A stretch of 64,000 bases of DNA from Pseudomonas grandcourensis (GTDB lineage Bacteria; Pseudomonadota; Gammaproteobacteria; Pseudomonadales; Pseudomonadaceae). This document shows positions 17,150 through 25,902 of the stretch, in pieces. The notes under the pieces were generated by a model, which did not search any database, was not told the origin of the DNA, and saw only the letters and a program-made list of their open reading frames with translations. The stretch lies in the NCBI RefSeq assembly GCF_039909015.1, contig NZ_CP150919.1, positions 1,092,501 through 1,156,500 on the forward strand, written 5' to 3'. Position 1 is the stretch's first letter, and each line of letters opens with the position of its first letter. The position numbers and the translations under genes were made by a program.

Positions 17150-18202
17150 ATGCAATTCTTCGACGATTCCCTGCACCCGGAAAACATGGAAAAGGTAGTC
17201 ATTACCGTGGCCCCGTACGGCCCAGAGTGGATGCCTGAAGACTTCCCGGAAGACATCCCGCTGACCATGGATGAGCAAGTCCAGAAAGCGGTCGAATGCT
17301 ATGAAGCCGGCGCCACCGTGCTGCACCTGCATGTACGCGAACTGGACGGCAAGGGCTCCAAGCGCCTGTCGAAGTTCAACGAGCTGATCGCCGGTGTGCG
17401 TGAAGCCGTGCCGGACATGATCATCCAGGTGGGCGGCTCGATTTCCTTCGCCCCTGAAAGCGATGGCGAAGCGGCCAAGTGGCTGTCCGACGACACTCGC
17501 CACATGCTGGCCGAGCTGACGCCGAAACCGGATCAGGTCACCGTGGCAATCAACACCACGCAAATGAACATCATGGAGCTGTTGTACCCGGAGTACCTGA
17601 AAGGCACCTCCCTGGACAACCCGTTGATCCACGCCGCCTACAGCGAAATGACCGTACCGGCAGGTCCGGGCTGGGTTGCCGAGCACCTCAAGCGCCTGAT
17701 GGACAACGGCATCCAGCCACACTTCCAGTTGACCGGCATGCACGCCATGGAAACCCTCGAGCGCCTGGTGCGCCGTGGCGTTTACAAAGGCCCGCTGAAC
17801 CTGACCTGGATCGGCATCGGTGGCGGTTTCGATGGCCCGAACCCGTTCAACTTCTTCAACTTCATCCACCGCGCGCCGGACGGTTGCACCCTGACCTCCG
17901 AATCGCTGCTGAAAAACGTCATGCCGTTCAACACCATGTCGATGGCCATGGGCATGCACCCGCGTGTGGGCAACGAAGACACTATCATTGACCACAAGGG
18001 CGACCGTTTTGGCTCCGTTGCCCAGATCCAGCAAACCGTGCGCATTGCCCATGAACTGGGCCGTGAAATCGCCACCGGCAAAGAAGCCCGCGAGATCTAC
18101 CGCATCGGCGTGCAGTACGAAACCATCGAAGAAACCCTGTTGGCCAACGGCATGGCCCCCAACCGCAAGGCTGGGCAGAAAGGTACTCCGCAACGCGGTT
18201 GA
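17150..18202 (+). CDS. BKACE family enzyme (DUF849, 3-keto-5-aminohexanoate cleavage type)
   Basis: 350 residues. The ATG at 17150 (MQFFDDSLHPENM) has GGAG seven bases upstream; the longer frame starts inside the dioxygenase gene. DUF849 signatures include zinc-ligand VLHLHVRELDGKGSKRL, IQVGGSISF, and MGMHPRVGNEDTII near the C-terminus. BKACE enzymes condense a beta-keto acid with acetyl-CoA, giving acetoacetate and a new CoA ester; the specificity subfamily (for example dehydrocarnitine or ketoaminohexanoate) cannot be read by eye. It sits between a dioxygenase and an MFS carrier in one catabolic run. Confidence 0.9.
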   Translation: MQFFDDSLHPENMEKVVITVAPYGPEWMPEDFPEDIPLTMDEQVQKAVECYEAGATVLHLHVRELDGKGSKRLSKFNELIAGVREAVPDMIIQVGGSISFAPESDGEAAKWLSDDTRHMLAELTPKPDQVTVAINTTQMNIMELLYPEYLKGTSLDNPLIHAAYSEMTVPAGPGWVAEHLKRLMDNGIQPHFQLTGMHAMETLERLVRRGVYKGPLNLTWIGIGGGFDGPNPFNFFNFIHRAPDGCTLTSESLLKNVMPFNTMSMAMGMHPRVGNEDTIIDHKGDRFGSVAQIQQTVRIAHELGREIATGKEAREIYRIGVQYETIEETLLANGMAPNRKAGQKGTPQRG

Positions 18203-18294
18203 CCGAGGGTCGGGACGAGAGGCCGTGACCTCTCGTCCGCCTGACCGTTACACGCTTGATAACAAAAATAAAACAAAGCTCTTGAGGAGGCTGC

Positions 18295-19626
18295 ATGGCC
18301 TTTCACCCAATCGCCGCTGACGATGACGACTCCAGCGGAGTCGGCGTTGCGCGCCAATATGCCTGGATCGTCTTTGCCTTGACGTTCGGTCTGTTGATTT
18401 CCGATTACATGTCGCGTCAGGTACTGAACGCGGTATTCCCCCTGCTCAAGACTGAGTGGGCGTTGAGCGACGGACAGCTGGGTTTGCTCAGCGGCATCGT
18501 TGCCCTGATGGTCGGCCTGCTGACGTTTCCCCTGTCGTTGATGGCCGACCGTTTCGGCCGGGTCAAGAGCCTGGCGTTGATGGCGTTCCTGTGGAGCTTG
18601 GCGACCCTGGGTTGCGCGCTGGCTCAGGACTACCAGCAGATGTTCATTGCGCGATTCATGGTCGGCGTCGGCGAAGCCGCCTACGGCAGCGTGGGCATCG
18701 CGGTAGTGATTTCGGTGTTCCCCAAACACATGCGCGCCACCCTGGCCAGTGCCTTCATGGCCGGCGGGATGTTCGGTTCGGTGTTGGGCATGGCTTTGGG
18801 CGGTGCGATTGCCGCCAAGCTGGGCTGGCGCTGGTCGTTCGCGGGCATGTCGCTGTTTGGCCTGTTTCTGGCGGTGCTCTATCCGATCATCGTCAAGGAA
18901 GCGCGCATTGCGCCACAACGTGCCGCGCAGATTGCGAACAAGACCGCTGCCGCGGTCAAGCGTCCGCTGCGCACGCTGTGGTCCAGCCGTTCGGTGGTGG
19001 CGACCTACATCGGCAGCGGCTTGCAGTTGTTCGTCGGCGGTACGGTGATGGTGTGGATTCCCAGCTACCTCAACCGCTACTACGACATGCCTACCGACAA
19101 GGCCGGTGGCATGGCGGCGATCATCGTGTTGTGCAGCGGCGCGGGGATGATCCTGTGCGGCATGCTCAGTGATCGGCTGTGTCGCAACTCGCCGGAGCGC
19201 AAGGTCAGCCTGGCCATCGGCTTTTGCCTGGGCAGTTGCCTGTTGCTGTCGGCGGCCTTTGCCTTGCAGGCAGGGCCCGTGCAACTGGCGCTGATCTGTC
19301 TGGGCATGGCGATTGCCACCGGCACCACTGGCCCCGCCGGTGCGATGGTTGCCAACCTGACCCATTACTCCGTCCACGGTACGGCGTTCGCCACGCTGAC
19401 CCTGGCCAATAACCTGCTGGGGCTGGCACCCGGGCCGTTTCTGACTGGCCGTGTGTCCGACCTCATCGGCCTGCATGCCGCTTTCCAATTAGTGCCACTG
19501 GTCAGCCTCGCGGCGGCAGCGGTGTTCTTTTATGCCAAGTGTCATTACCACAAAGATATTGCCCGCCTTCAGGGTCAGAGCGTGCCTGACCCTATCGGTG
19601 AAGCCGGGATAGAGGTGAAGTTGTGA
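18295..19626 (+). CDS. MFS transporter
   Basis: 443 residues with TTGAGGAGG upstream. About 12 membrane helices, with the loop 2-3 motif MADRFGRVKS near residue 82 and ARFMVGVGEAAYGSVG in helix 4, as in the anion:cation symporter and aromatic-acid carriers. It probably imports the substrate of the surrounding operon. Its stop overlaps the GTG start of the next gene. Confidence 0.93.
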   Translation: MAFHPIAADDDDSSGVGVARQYAWIVFALTFGLLISDYMSRQVLNAVFPLLKTEWALSDGQLGLLSGIVALMVGLLTFPLSLMADRFGRVKSLALMAFLWSLATLGCALAQDYQQMFIARFMVGVGEAAYGSVGIAVVISVFPKHMRATLASAFMAGGMFGSVLGMALGGAIAAKLGWRWSFAGMSLFGLFLAVLYPIIVKEARIAPQRAAQIANKTAAAVKRPLRTLWSSRSVVATYIGSGLQLFVGGTVMVWIPSYLNRYYDMPTDKAGGMAAIIVLCSGAGMILCGMLSDRLCRNSPERKVSLAIGFCLGSCLLLSAAFALQAGPVQLALICLGMAIATGTTGPAGAMVANLTHYSVHGTAFATLTLANNLLGLAPGPFLTGRVSDLIGLHAAFQLVPLVSLAAAAVFFYAKCHYHKDIARLQGQSVPDPIGEAGIEVKL

Positions 19627-20285
19627 GTCGTCGTTTACGTATTGATGTGTTTTTCGATTTTATCTGCCCCTGGTGTCTGATCGGCAAACGCCAACTGGAG
19701 CATGCGCAGGTGCAGTTTCGCAGTCGCCACCCGGATGTGCAGATCACCACGGTGTGGCACGGCGTGCAGTTGCTGCCCCAGATACCGGTGGAAGGTGAAC
19801 CCTTCGCCGATTTCTACCGCAAGCGCCTGGGCAATGCCGACGCAATGACCATGCGCCAGAACCAGGTACAGCAGGCTGCCGGTGCGGTCGGACTGGCCAT
19901 CGACCTCAGCCGTATCGAGACGATGCCCAACACCGCCGACGCCCATCGTATGTTCGAGCGTGCCAGCGCACTGGGCAATGCCAGTCAGCGTGAAATGTTG
20001 CTCGAACGCCTGTTCGCCGCTTATTTCCTCAGACGCGAAAACCTCGGTTGCCGTGAGACCTTGCTTGCCATTGCCCGCTCCTGCGGCGTCGCCCCGGACG
20101 CGCTGCTCGATTGCCTGAAGGGCGATGCCACGCCGTTTGAAGGATCCCCCGGTGCGACCAGTGGCGTGCCGAGCTTCAAGTTCGACAACCGCCTGACGGT
20201 GATCGGCGCACAGCCAGCCCAGGCGCTGCTTGGGGCCATGAACGAAGCCCTCAAGGAAAGTGAGTGCGAGCGGCAGCCAGCATGA
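19623..20285 (+). CDS. DsbA-family (FrnE/HCCA isomerase-like) thioredoxin-fold oxidoreductase
   Basis: 220 residues from a GTG at 19623 that overlaps the MFS stop TGA. IDVFFDFICPWCLIGKRQLE carries a CPWC active site at residues 15-18. A helical insertion follows (residues about 60-150) and then the cis-proline region SGVPSFKFDN. There is no signal peptide, so it is cytoplasmic, like FrnE or 2-hydroxychromene-2-carboxylate isomerase relatives. In this operon it could act on a glutathione adduct or a ring intermediate; this is inference. Confidence 0.9.
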   Translation: MSRRLRIDVFFDFICPWCLIGKRQLEHAQVQFRSRHPDVQITTVWHGVQLLPQIPVEGEPFADFYRKRLGNADAMTMRQNQVQQAAGAVGLAIDLSRIETMPNTADAHRMFERASALGNASQREMLLERLFAAYFLRRENLGCRETLLAIARSCGVAPDALLDCLKGDATPFEGSPGATSGVPSFKFDNRLTVIGAQPAQALLGAMNEALKESECERQPA

Positions 20286-20608
20286 CCCGGCGCATTCCCG
20301 TGCCAGCCGGCAAGCATCCACAGGCCGGTGGCCGGGCGCTGTTCGAGTTCGAAGACAAAAGCCTGGCGCTGTTCAACGTCGACGGGCAGTTGTTTGCCAT
20401 TGACGACAGCTGCCCGCACCAGGGCTCTTCGCTATGCGGAGGGCGTCTTGAAGGCCGGGTGATTCAATGCCTCGCCCATGGTTTGCGTTTCGATTTGCAC
20501 AGCGGCTACCTGCTCAATTCAAGGCAGGTCAAAGTCACCAACTACCCGGTCGAGATCATCGACGGCCAGGCGTTTATCGTCATTGCAACCGAGGAGTCCG
20601 CGCCATGA
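20282..20608 (+). CDS. Rieske [2Fe-2S] ferredoxin
   Basis: 108 residues, ATG at 20282 overlapping the previous stop (ATGA). The two cluster-binding boxes are present: CPHQGSSLCGG at about residues 43-53 and CLAHGLRFD at about 63-71. It is the size of a stand-alone Rieske ferredoxin of the NirD/BphF type and could supply electrons to an oxygenase. The adjacent TauD-type enzyme needs no such donor, so another partner is likely. Coupled by ATGA to the exporter gene. Confidence 0.93.
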   Translation: MTRRIPVPAGKHPQAGGRALFEFEDKSLALFNVDGQLFAIDDSCPHQGSSLCGGRLEGRVIQCLAHGLRFDLHSGYLLNSRQVKVTNYPVEIIDGQAFIVIATEESAP

Positions 20609-21615
20609 GCGCCATTGCTCTCACCCGTATCCACAGTCGCACGCGCGAACTGGCACCGGGGTTTATCGTCAGTCTGATTGTCGCGGCCGCCGCGTCGTTT
20701 CTGTCCGAGCACTACGGTGCGCCGGTCATGCTGTTTGCCTTGCTGCTGGGCATGGCCCTGAATTTTCTCGCCGATGACGGGCCCTGCAAGGCCGGTATCG
20801 AGTTCACCGCCCGCACCGTGCTGCGCATTGGCGTGGCGCTGTTGGGCATGCGCATCACCCTGGAGCAAATGGCGGCGCTGGGCTGGAAGCCGATTGCACT
20901 GGTGGTGATCCTGGTGGTGGTGACCATCTCTGTCTCGGTGGTCGCCGCGAAGATCCTGGGTTTCTCGCGGCTGTTCGGCATGCTCACCGGCGGCGCCACG
21001 GCCATCTGCGGTGCCTCGGCGGCACTGGCACTGGCGGCGGCGCTGCCTAACCATCCGCAGAAAGAACGCGCCACCCTGTTCACGGTGATCGGCGTCTCGG
21101 CGCTGTCCACACTGGCGATGATCGTGTACCCGATGATCGCCAACTGGCTGCATTTATCGCCGCAGGTGGCAGGCGTGTTCCTTGGGGCCACGATCCACGA
21201 CGTGGCCCAGGTGGTCGGCGCCGGTTACGGCATGTCGACCGAGACCGGCGACACGGCCACGGTGGTCAAGCTGATGCGCGTTGCCATGCTGCTGCCGGTG
21301 ATCGTCACTGCGGCGATGATCACCCGCATGCAAGGCGCCGACCCGACCGGCAAACGCCCGCCGCTGTTGCCGTGGTTCGCCGTCGGCTTTCTGATTCTGG
21401 CGTGCATCAACAGCACCGGATGGATAGCACCTGCGGTGCAAGGATCGGTCAACGAACTGTCGCGCTGGTGCCTGGTGATTTCCATCAGTGCCCTGGGCAT
21501 GAAGACCCGGCTCAGGGAGCTGGCGGCGGTCGGGATCAAGCCGATTTTGCTGATGGTCGGGGAGACGGTGTTCCTGGTGGTGCTGGTGCTGTTGTTGCTG
21601 CGCTGGGGGCTCTGA
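20605..21615 (+). CDS. YeiH/UPF0324-family membrane protein, putative sulfate exporter
   Basis: 336 residues, about ten membrane helices. Signature segments of the YeiH family are LLGMALNFL, RIGVALLGMRITL, GGATAICGASAALALAAALPNH and ATIHDVAQVVGAGYGMS. Family members are proposed sulfate exporters in sulfonate-degrading bacteria. As the last gene of an operon containing a TauD-like dioxygenase this would dispose of sulfur oxyanions, but direct evidence is lacking. Confidence 0.9.
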   Translation: MSAIALTRIHSRTRELAPGFIVSLIVAAAASFLSEHYGAPVMLFALLLGMALNFLADDGPCKAGIEFTARTVLRIGVALLGMRITLEQMAALGWKPIALVVILVVVTISVSVVAAKILGFSRLFGMLTGGATAICGASAALALAAALPNHPQKERATLFTVIGVSALSTLAMIVYPMIANWLHLSPQVAGVFLGATIHDVAQVVGAGYGMSTETGDTATVVKLMRVAMLLPVIVTAAMITRMQGADPTGKRPPLLPWFAVGFLILACINSTGWIAPAVQGSVNELSRWCLVISISALGMKTRLRELAAVGIKPILLMVGETVFLVVLVLLLLRWGL

Positions 21616-21633
21616 ACGTCAGGTTGATACAGA

Positions 21634-21727
21634 CCTGTGGGAGCGAGCTTGCTCGCGATAGCGGTTTCACATTCAACACTCATGGCGGCTGACACACCGT
21701 CATCGCGAGCAAGCTCGCTCCCACAAG
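21634..21727. repeat. Inverted pair of REP elements (REPIN-like)
   Basis: Two REP copies face each other: CTGTGGGAGCGAGCTTGCTC from 21634 and its reversed form ending GCTCGCTCCCACA near 21726, separated by about 40 bp. This inverted doublet is the usual REPIN form in fluorescent pseudomonads. Confidence 0.9.
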
Positions 21728-21752
21728 GAACGTGTTCCAACCTCGCGCATTC

Positions 21753-21785
21753 ACGGCGACTGTACCAGCAGTCGCCGTTTTTTTT
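21753..21785 (+). terminator. Rho-independent terminator after the YeiH operon
   Basis: Arms ACGGCGAC (21753-21760) and GTCGCCGT (21771-21778) are followed on the + strand by a run of eight T. It ends the operon running right from 15.2 kb, just before the convergent AraC gene. Confidence 0.85.
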
Positions 21786-21794
21786 GCCCTGCTG

Positions 21795-22811
21795 TCAGGA
21801 CGGTTTCGCCCCAGCCTGTTTCTGCGCACGCCAGGTCGCCGGCGGCATGCCGAACTGGCTGATGAACCAGCGGGTAAACGAACTCGCCATCGAGTAGCCG
21901 AGCATGTCGGCAATGCGGCTGAGGGAGTAGTTCGGGTTGTCCAGGTAACGCAGCACCAGGTCGCGGCGCACGTCGTTGATCACGTCGTTGAAGGCGCAGC
22001 TGTCGTCCTTGAGGCGGCGTTGCAGGGTGCGCACGTTCATGCCCTGGCTCTGGGCTACCTGCTCGATGGTGGCGCGCCCCATGGGCAACAGCAGGTAGAT
22101 GGCCTTGCGCACCTCGAACAGCATCGAGGTGCCTTCGTGGTTCTGCAGCGAGTCGAGGTAGCCCTGGGCGTAGCGGGCCATGGCCGGGTCGGCGTTGGGG
22201 TTGGTCATGTCCAGGCTGATGTCAGGGCAGACGATGCCGTTGAACTCGCTGCCGAACTCCAGGTTGCAGCCGAACAGACGCCGATGCAGGTGCAGGTTGT
22301 CCGGTGGCTGGTGCATGAAGTTGACGCTGTAGGGATGCCAGTGTGTGCCCAGCAGGGCCGAGCACAGACGGAACATCACACCGATGGCCAGCTCCGTGGC
22401 CTGGCGGCTGGGCATCGGCGTTTCGGTCACCACCTCTTCGCGAATGATCACCATCTTGCCGGCCTCCTCGATGAAGATGGCCAGCGAGTCATTCATCAGG
22501 TGCCGGTAATCCACCACCACCTGCAAGGCATCGCGCAGGGTGCGCTGGTGGCTGAGCAGCAGGCTGACCACGCCGAAGTCCGAGAGCTGGCGCGACTCGG
22601 CCATGCTCAGGCCGAAGGTCTGGCAGCCGCTGGCGGTGGCCGAGTCTTCCAGCAAGCGGACGGCGGCATCGATATGGATACGGTGTTCAGGGGCTTGCAG
22701 TTGGGCCCTGCTCAAGCCGACAGCGGCCAGCACGTCGCGCGGGTTGAACCCCAGGTACTGGGTGACCTCCAGGTAGTTGGTCAAGACAGCGGCGCGAACA
22801 AGCTTGGTCAT
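21795..22811 (-). CDS. AraC-family regulator with an arabinose-binding-type N-terminal domain
   Basis: 338 residues. Residues about 20-200 are the PF12625-like ligand domain found in OruR/ArgR-like pseudomonad regulators (LVRAAVLTNYLEV, GFNPRDVLAAVGL). The C-terminal 100 residues are an AraC DNA-binding domain: ATIEQVAQSQGMNVRTLQRRL and YSLSRIADMLGYSMASSFTRWF. It is divergent from the hydrolase and DUF1302 cluster and is the likely activator of that 23-34 kb system. Confidence 0.92.
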   Translation of the reverse strand: MTKLVRAAVLTNYLEVTQYLGFNPRDVLAAVGLSRAQLQAPEHRIHIDAAVRLLEDSATASGCQTFGLSMAESRQLSDFGVVSLLLSHQRTLRDALQVVVDYRHLMNDSLAIFIEEAGKMVIIREEVVTETPMPSRQATELAIGVMFRLCSALLGTHWHPYSVNFMHQPPDNLHLHRRLFGCNLEFGSEFNGIVCPDISLDMTNPNADPAMARYAQGYLDSLQNHEGTSMLFEVRKAIYLLLPMGRATIEQVAQSQGMNVRTLQRRLKDDSCAFNDVINDVRRDLVLRYLDNPNYSLSRIADMLGYSMASSFTRWFISQFGMPPATWRAQKQAGAKPS

Positions 22812-23166
22812 GCGAAGGTCTTCCCTGGGCCGATGGCGGTTGGCTGAGCGTGGCGACTATATCCAGCGTATCAACAGTTGAACAGTTGTCATGTCGTTGA
22901 TGGAGGTCATGCCGGCCGGTCACCCATCTTCTACGCTGCATCGACCCATCGGCGCTCATCCGTTGATTACAGTGACCTTGCGCCAACCTGCGGGATTTTT
23001 AGACCAGTGGTCGCACTGTCCTGCTGTCCGACAATTTGTCATCAAAAGAAAAGTGCATGACGTCCAATGTAAAGCGCTTCGGGTGGGCGCTCTTTAATGT
23101 CGACCCTACAAAAAGCCCCTGGCGAAAACAGCCAGTCGAGTTATCGAGAAAGCGAAGGTGTTGACC
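22812..23166. other. 355-bp divergent intergenic region, AraC regulator / hydrolase
   Basis: No gene is seen. It contains two overlapping copies of ACAGTTG at 22872-22890 (CAACAGTTGAACAGTTGTC), a direct-repeat arrangement like an AraC-family binding site, 61 bp upstream of the regulator's start. The remainder lacks recognisable elements. Confidence 0.4.
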
Positions 23167-23733
23167 GTGGACAAACTGCAAACAGCCGCTACCGTTCTGA
23201 TCGTCCCGGGTCTGCGCGAGCACGTGGCCGAACATTGGCAAACATTGCTTGCCGCCAGGCTGAGCAACGTGCGCAGTGTCGCGCCGCTGGAGACCGACAA
23301 ACTCGATTGCATGGCCCGTGTGCGGGCGATTCAACACGAACTCGAACAGATCGACGGGCCCGTGATTCTGGTGGCCCACAGCGCCGGTGTGCTGATGGTT
23401 GCGCACTGGGCTGCGCACTACAGCCGTCCGATCAAGGGCGCTTTGCTGGCCGCGCCACCGGACCTCGATGCGGTCTGGCCGGCAAACTATCCATCTTCCG
23501 AAACCCTGCGTAACCAGGGCTGGAATCCACTGCCACAGGGCCCGCTGCCGTTTCGCAGCATCGTGGCCGGCAGCACCAACGATCACCTGGCCAGTCTTGC
23601 CGCGGTCACCCGCATGGCAGAAGGCTGGGGCGCCGAATTGCTCAATCTGGGCGATGTCGGCCATCTCAATCCGGCCGCAGGATTTGGCCACTGGCAGCAA
23701 GCTGAAGCACTCATCCTGGAGCTGGATCGCTAG
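23167..23733 (+). CDS. RBBP9/YdeN-family alpha/beta hydrolase
   Basis: 188 residues from a GTG at 23167, chosen because GAAGG lies eight bases upstream (a GTG at 23158 and TTG at 23161 are too close to it). Short serine-hydrolase fold: VLIVPGLREHVAEHWQ, nucleophile LVAHSAGVLM (GxSxG replaced by HSAG) and a C-terminal DVGHLNPAAGFG carrying the histidine. This is the DUF1234/RBBP9 group, small esterase-like proteins of unknown substrate. It is 124 bp ahead of the DUF1302 gene and oriented the same way. Confidence 0.85.
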   Translation: MDKLQTAATVLIVPGLREHVAEHWQTLLAARLSNVRSVAPLETDKLDCMARVRAIQHELEQIDGPVILVAHSAGVLMVAHWAAHYSRPIKGALLAAPPDLDAVWPANYPSSETLRNQGWNPLPQGPLPFRSIVAGSTNDHLASLAAVTRMAEGWGAELLNLGDVGHLNPAAGFGHWQQAEALILELDR

Positions 23734-23857
23734 TACAAGGAGCTGGACTGGCAGTACGCCAACCGGCATTTGCCCTCATTCCTTAAACGCAAACCCGAAG
23801 AGGTTTGTGCGAGGGCGGCTGCGCTTAAAACAAAGACAAAAAGGCGGAGACAACGCA

Positions 23858-25861
23858 ATGCACAACAATAAGAGTCACGGCTTCACCGTTCCACGCTACA
23901 CCTTGCTGGCCTCAGCCATTCTTGCGGCAACCGTACCGATGGCCCATGCGGCCGAGATCGAGACGGGGAATCCGGACTGGAACGTACGCGTGGATAACAC
24001 CATCAAGTACAACTACGGCGTACGCACCGAAAGCGCCGACAAACGCATGTTGGCAACGCCGAACAACAACGACGGCGACTACAACTTCCGCAAGGCCGGT
24101 ACCAACATCACCAATCGTATCGACCTGTTGACCGAAATGGACGTGGTCTACAAGAACGCCATGGGCTTTCGCGTCAGCGCCGCCAGCTGGTACGACAAGG
24201 CCTATGACAACACCGGCTCCAACTCCAACCCGTTCGTCAACGGCAACGATGCGCGTTCGGGCCTGGTCGCCAACGATCCGCGCCTGGCCGGGGTCACCCA
24301 TGACAACGTCGGCAACGGCAGCCCGCACCTGAGCAATTATGCCCAGCGCTACTACAGCGGCCCTTCGGGCGAAATCCTCGATGCCTTCGTGTTCTACAGC
24401 ACCGAAGTGGGCGAAGAGTCGATGTTCAGCGCCAAGGCCGGTCAGCACAACGTGTTCTGGGGCGAGACCATTCTCAACCCGGTGCACTCGGTCAGCTATG
24501 GCCAGTCCGGCCTCGACCTGGCCAAGCTTGCCGCGTCGCCGGGTACCGAGGCCAAGGAACTGTTCGTTCCGCGTAACCAGGTGTCGATGTCGTTCACCGT
24601 CAATCCCGAGCTGACCGTGGGTGCCCAGTATTTCCTGAACTGGGATGCCGCGCGTCTGCCGGAAGCGGGCACCTACTACGGTGGTTCCGACCTGGTCGGC
24701 TTCGGCGCGCAATCGTTCCTGTTGGGCAACACCAACGCCGTGGTACCGGGCAGCCCGCTCGGTTGTGGCCTCGCGCCGTGCAACGCCTTGACCAATGTGC
24801 GTCGTGGCAAGGACCTGACGCCGCATGACAGCGGCGACTGGGGCATCATGGCCAAATGGTCGCCGGCCTGGCTCGATGGCACCCTCGGCGTTTACTACCG
24901 CGAAACCTCGGAAATCCTGCCGCAAGCTTATCTGGACGCCAGGGGCATTACCTCGGCCAACCCGAACGGCACCCGTCCGGCAGGGCAAGTGCCTGCGGTG
25001 GTCAACACCCTCAATTCGCTGGACACCGCCACCTATCAACTGGCCTATGCCGACAACATCAAGATCCTTGGCCTGAGCCTGTCCAAGGACGTGGGTGGAA
25101 TCAGCGTGGGTTCGGACCTGAACATTCGTCACAACATGCCGCTGGCCAGTATCCCGGCGATCGTCAGTACCCGCAGCCCGCTGGGCCTGGGTCAAGGGCT
25201 TGGTCTGCTGCCTGCACGTACGGACGCCACCGGTGTGGTCTATGACACCCCGAGCCGTGGCGACAGCATGAGCGCCACCGGTGACACGCTGCACTGGACG
25301 CTCAACGGTCTGATGACCCTGCCGAAAACGCCGGTGTTCGATCAGGCCACCGTGCTTGCCGAGCTGTACTACAGCAACCTGCTCAAGCTCGATGGCAAGA
25401 ACGAAGCGCTCTACAAGGGCAAGGACAGCTATCACGGCATCGACGCGCCGACCCGTGACAACTGGGGTCTGGCCGTCAACTTCACGCCGACCTGGTACCA
25501 GGTGTTTCCCGGTGTCGACCTCAACGCACCAATGTCCGTCAACGTCGGTCTCGACGGTGTGTCGCCGGTCTCCGGTGGCGGTGCCAAGGACACCGGCAAC
25601 TATGCCGTTGGCGTGGGTGCCATTGTTTACAACAAATACTTTGTCGACCTGAAGTACGTGGACTCCTTTGGTCAAACCGACAAGTGCAACACCAGCGGTG
25701 TGAGTACCGGCTCCAAGGCCGGTGACGGCTCCACCCCGAACGCCTTTAGCGGCAACGAAAACTACGCCTGTTTCGCCGGCGGCTACTCGTCCTTCTCCGG
25801 AGGTGGTGCCACGACTGAGGACCGTGGCGCCGTGTACCTGACGATGAAAACTACATTCTGA
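23858..25861 (+). CDS. DUF1302 family outer-membrane-type protein
   Basis: 667 residues. ATG at 23858 follows AAGGCGGAG. A signal peptide occupies residues 1-28 (LLASAILAATVPMAHAAEIE). The mature part is rich in alternating beta segments, aromatic residues and asparagine, and ends in MKTTF, a C-terminal phenylalanine typical of outer-membrane beta barrels. DUF1302 proteins occur beside DUF1329 in loci for steroid or fatty-acid use. It probably forms the outer-membrane entry of this cluster; no experimental function is known to me. Confidence 0.9.
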   Translation: MHNNKSHGFTVPRYTLLASAILAATVPMAHAAEIETGNPDWNVRVDNTIKYNYGVRTESADKRMLATPNNNDGDYNFRKAGTNITNRIDLLTEMDVVYKNAMGFRVSAASWYDKAYDNTGSNSNPFVNGNDARSGLVANDPRLAGVTHDNVGNGSPHLSNYAQRYYSGPSGEILDAFVFYSTEVGEESMFSAKAGQHNVFWGETILNPVHSVSYGQSGLDLAKLAASPGTEAKELFVPRNQVSMSFTVNPELTVGAQYFLNWDAARLPEAGTYYGGSDLVGFGAQSFLLGNTNAVVPGSPLGCGLAPCNALTNVRRGKDLTPHDSGDWGIMAKWSPAWLDGTLGVYYRETSEILPQAYLDARGITSANPNGTRPAGQVPAVVNTLNSLDTATYQLAYADNIKILGLSLSKDVGGISVGSDLNIRHNMPLASIPAIVSTRSPLGLGQGLGLLPARTDATGVVYDTPSRGDSMSATGDTLHWTLNGLMTLPKTPVFDQATVLAELYYSNLLKLDGKNEALYKGKDSYHGIDAPTRDNWGLAVNFTPTWYQVFPGVDLNAPMSVNVGLDGVSPVSGGGAKDTGNYAVGVGAIVYNKYFVDLKYVDSFGQTDKCNTSGVSTGSKAGDGSTPNAFSGNENYACFAGGYSSFSGGGATTEDRGAVYLTMKTTF

Positions 25862-25902
25862 TTCACCACTGATTTGCTCAATGCAAGCAGGAGAATAACA
25901 AC

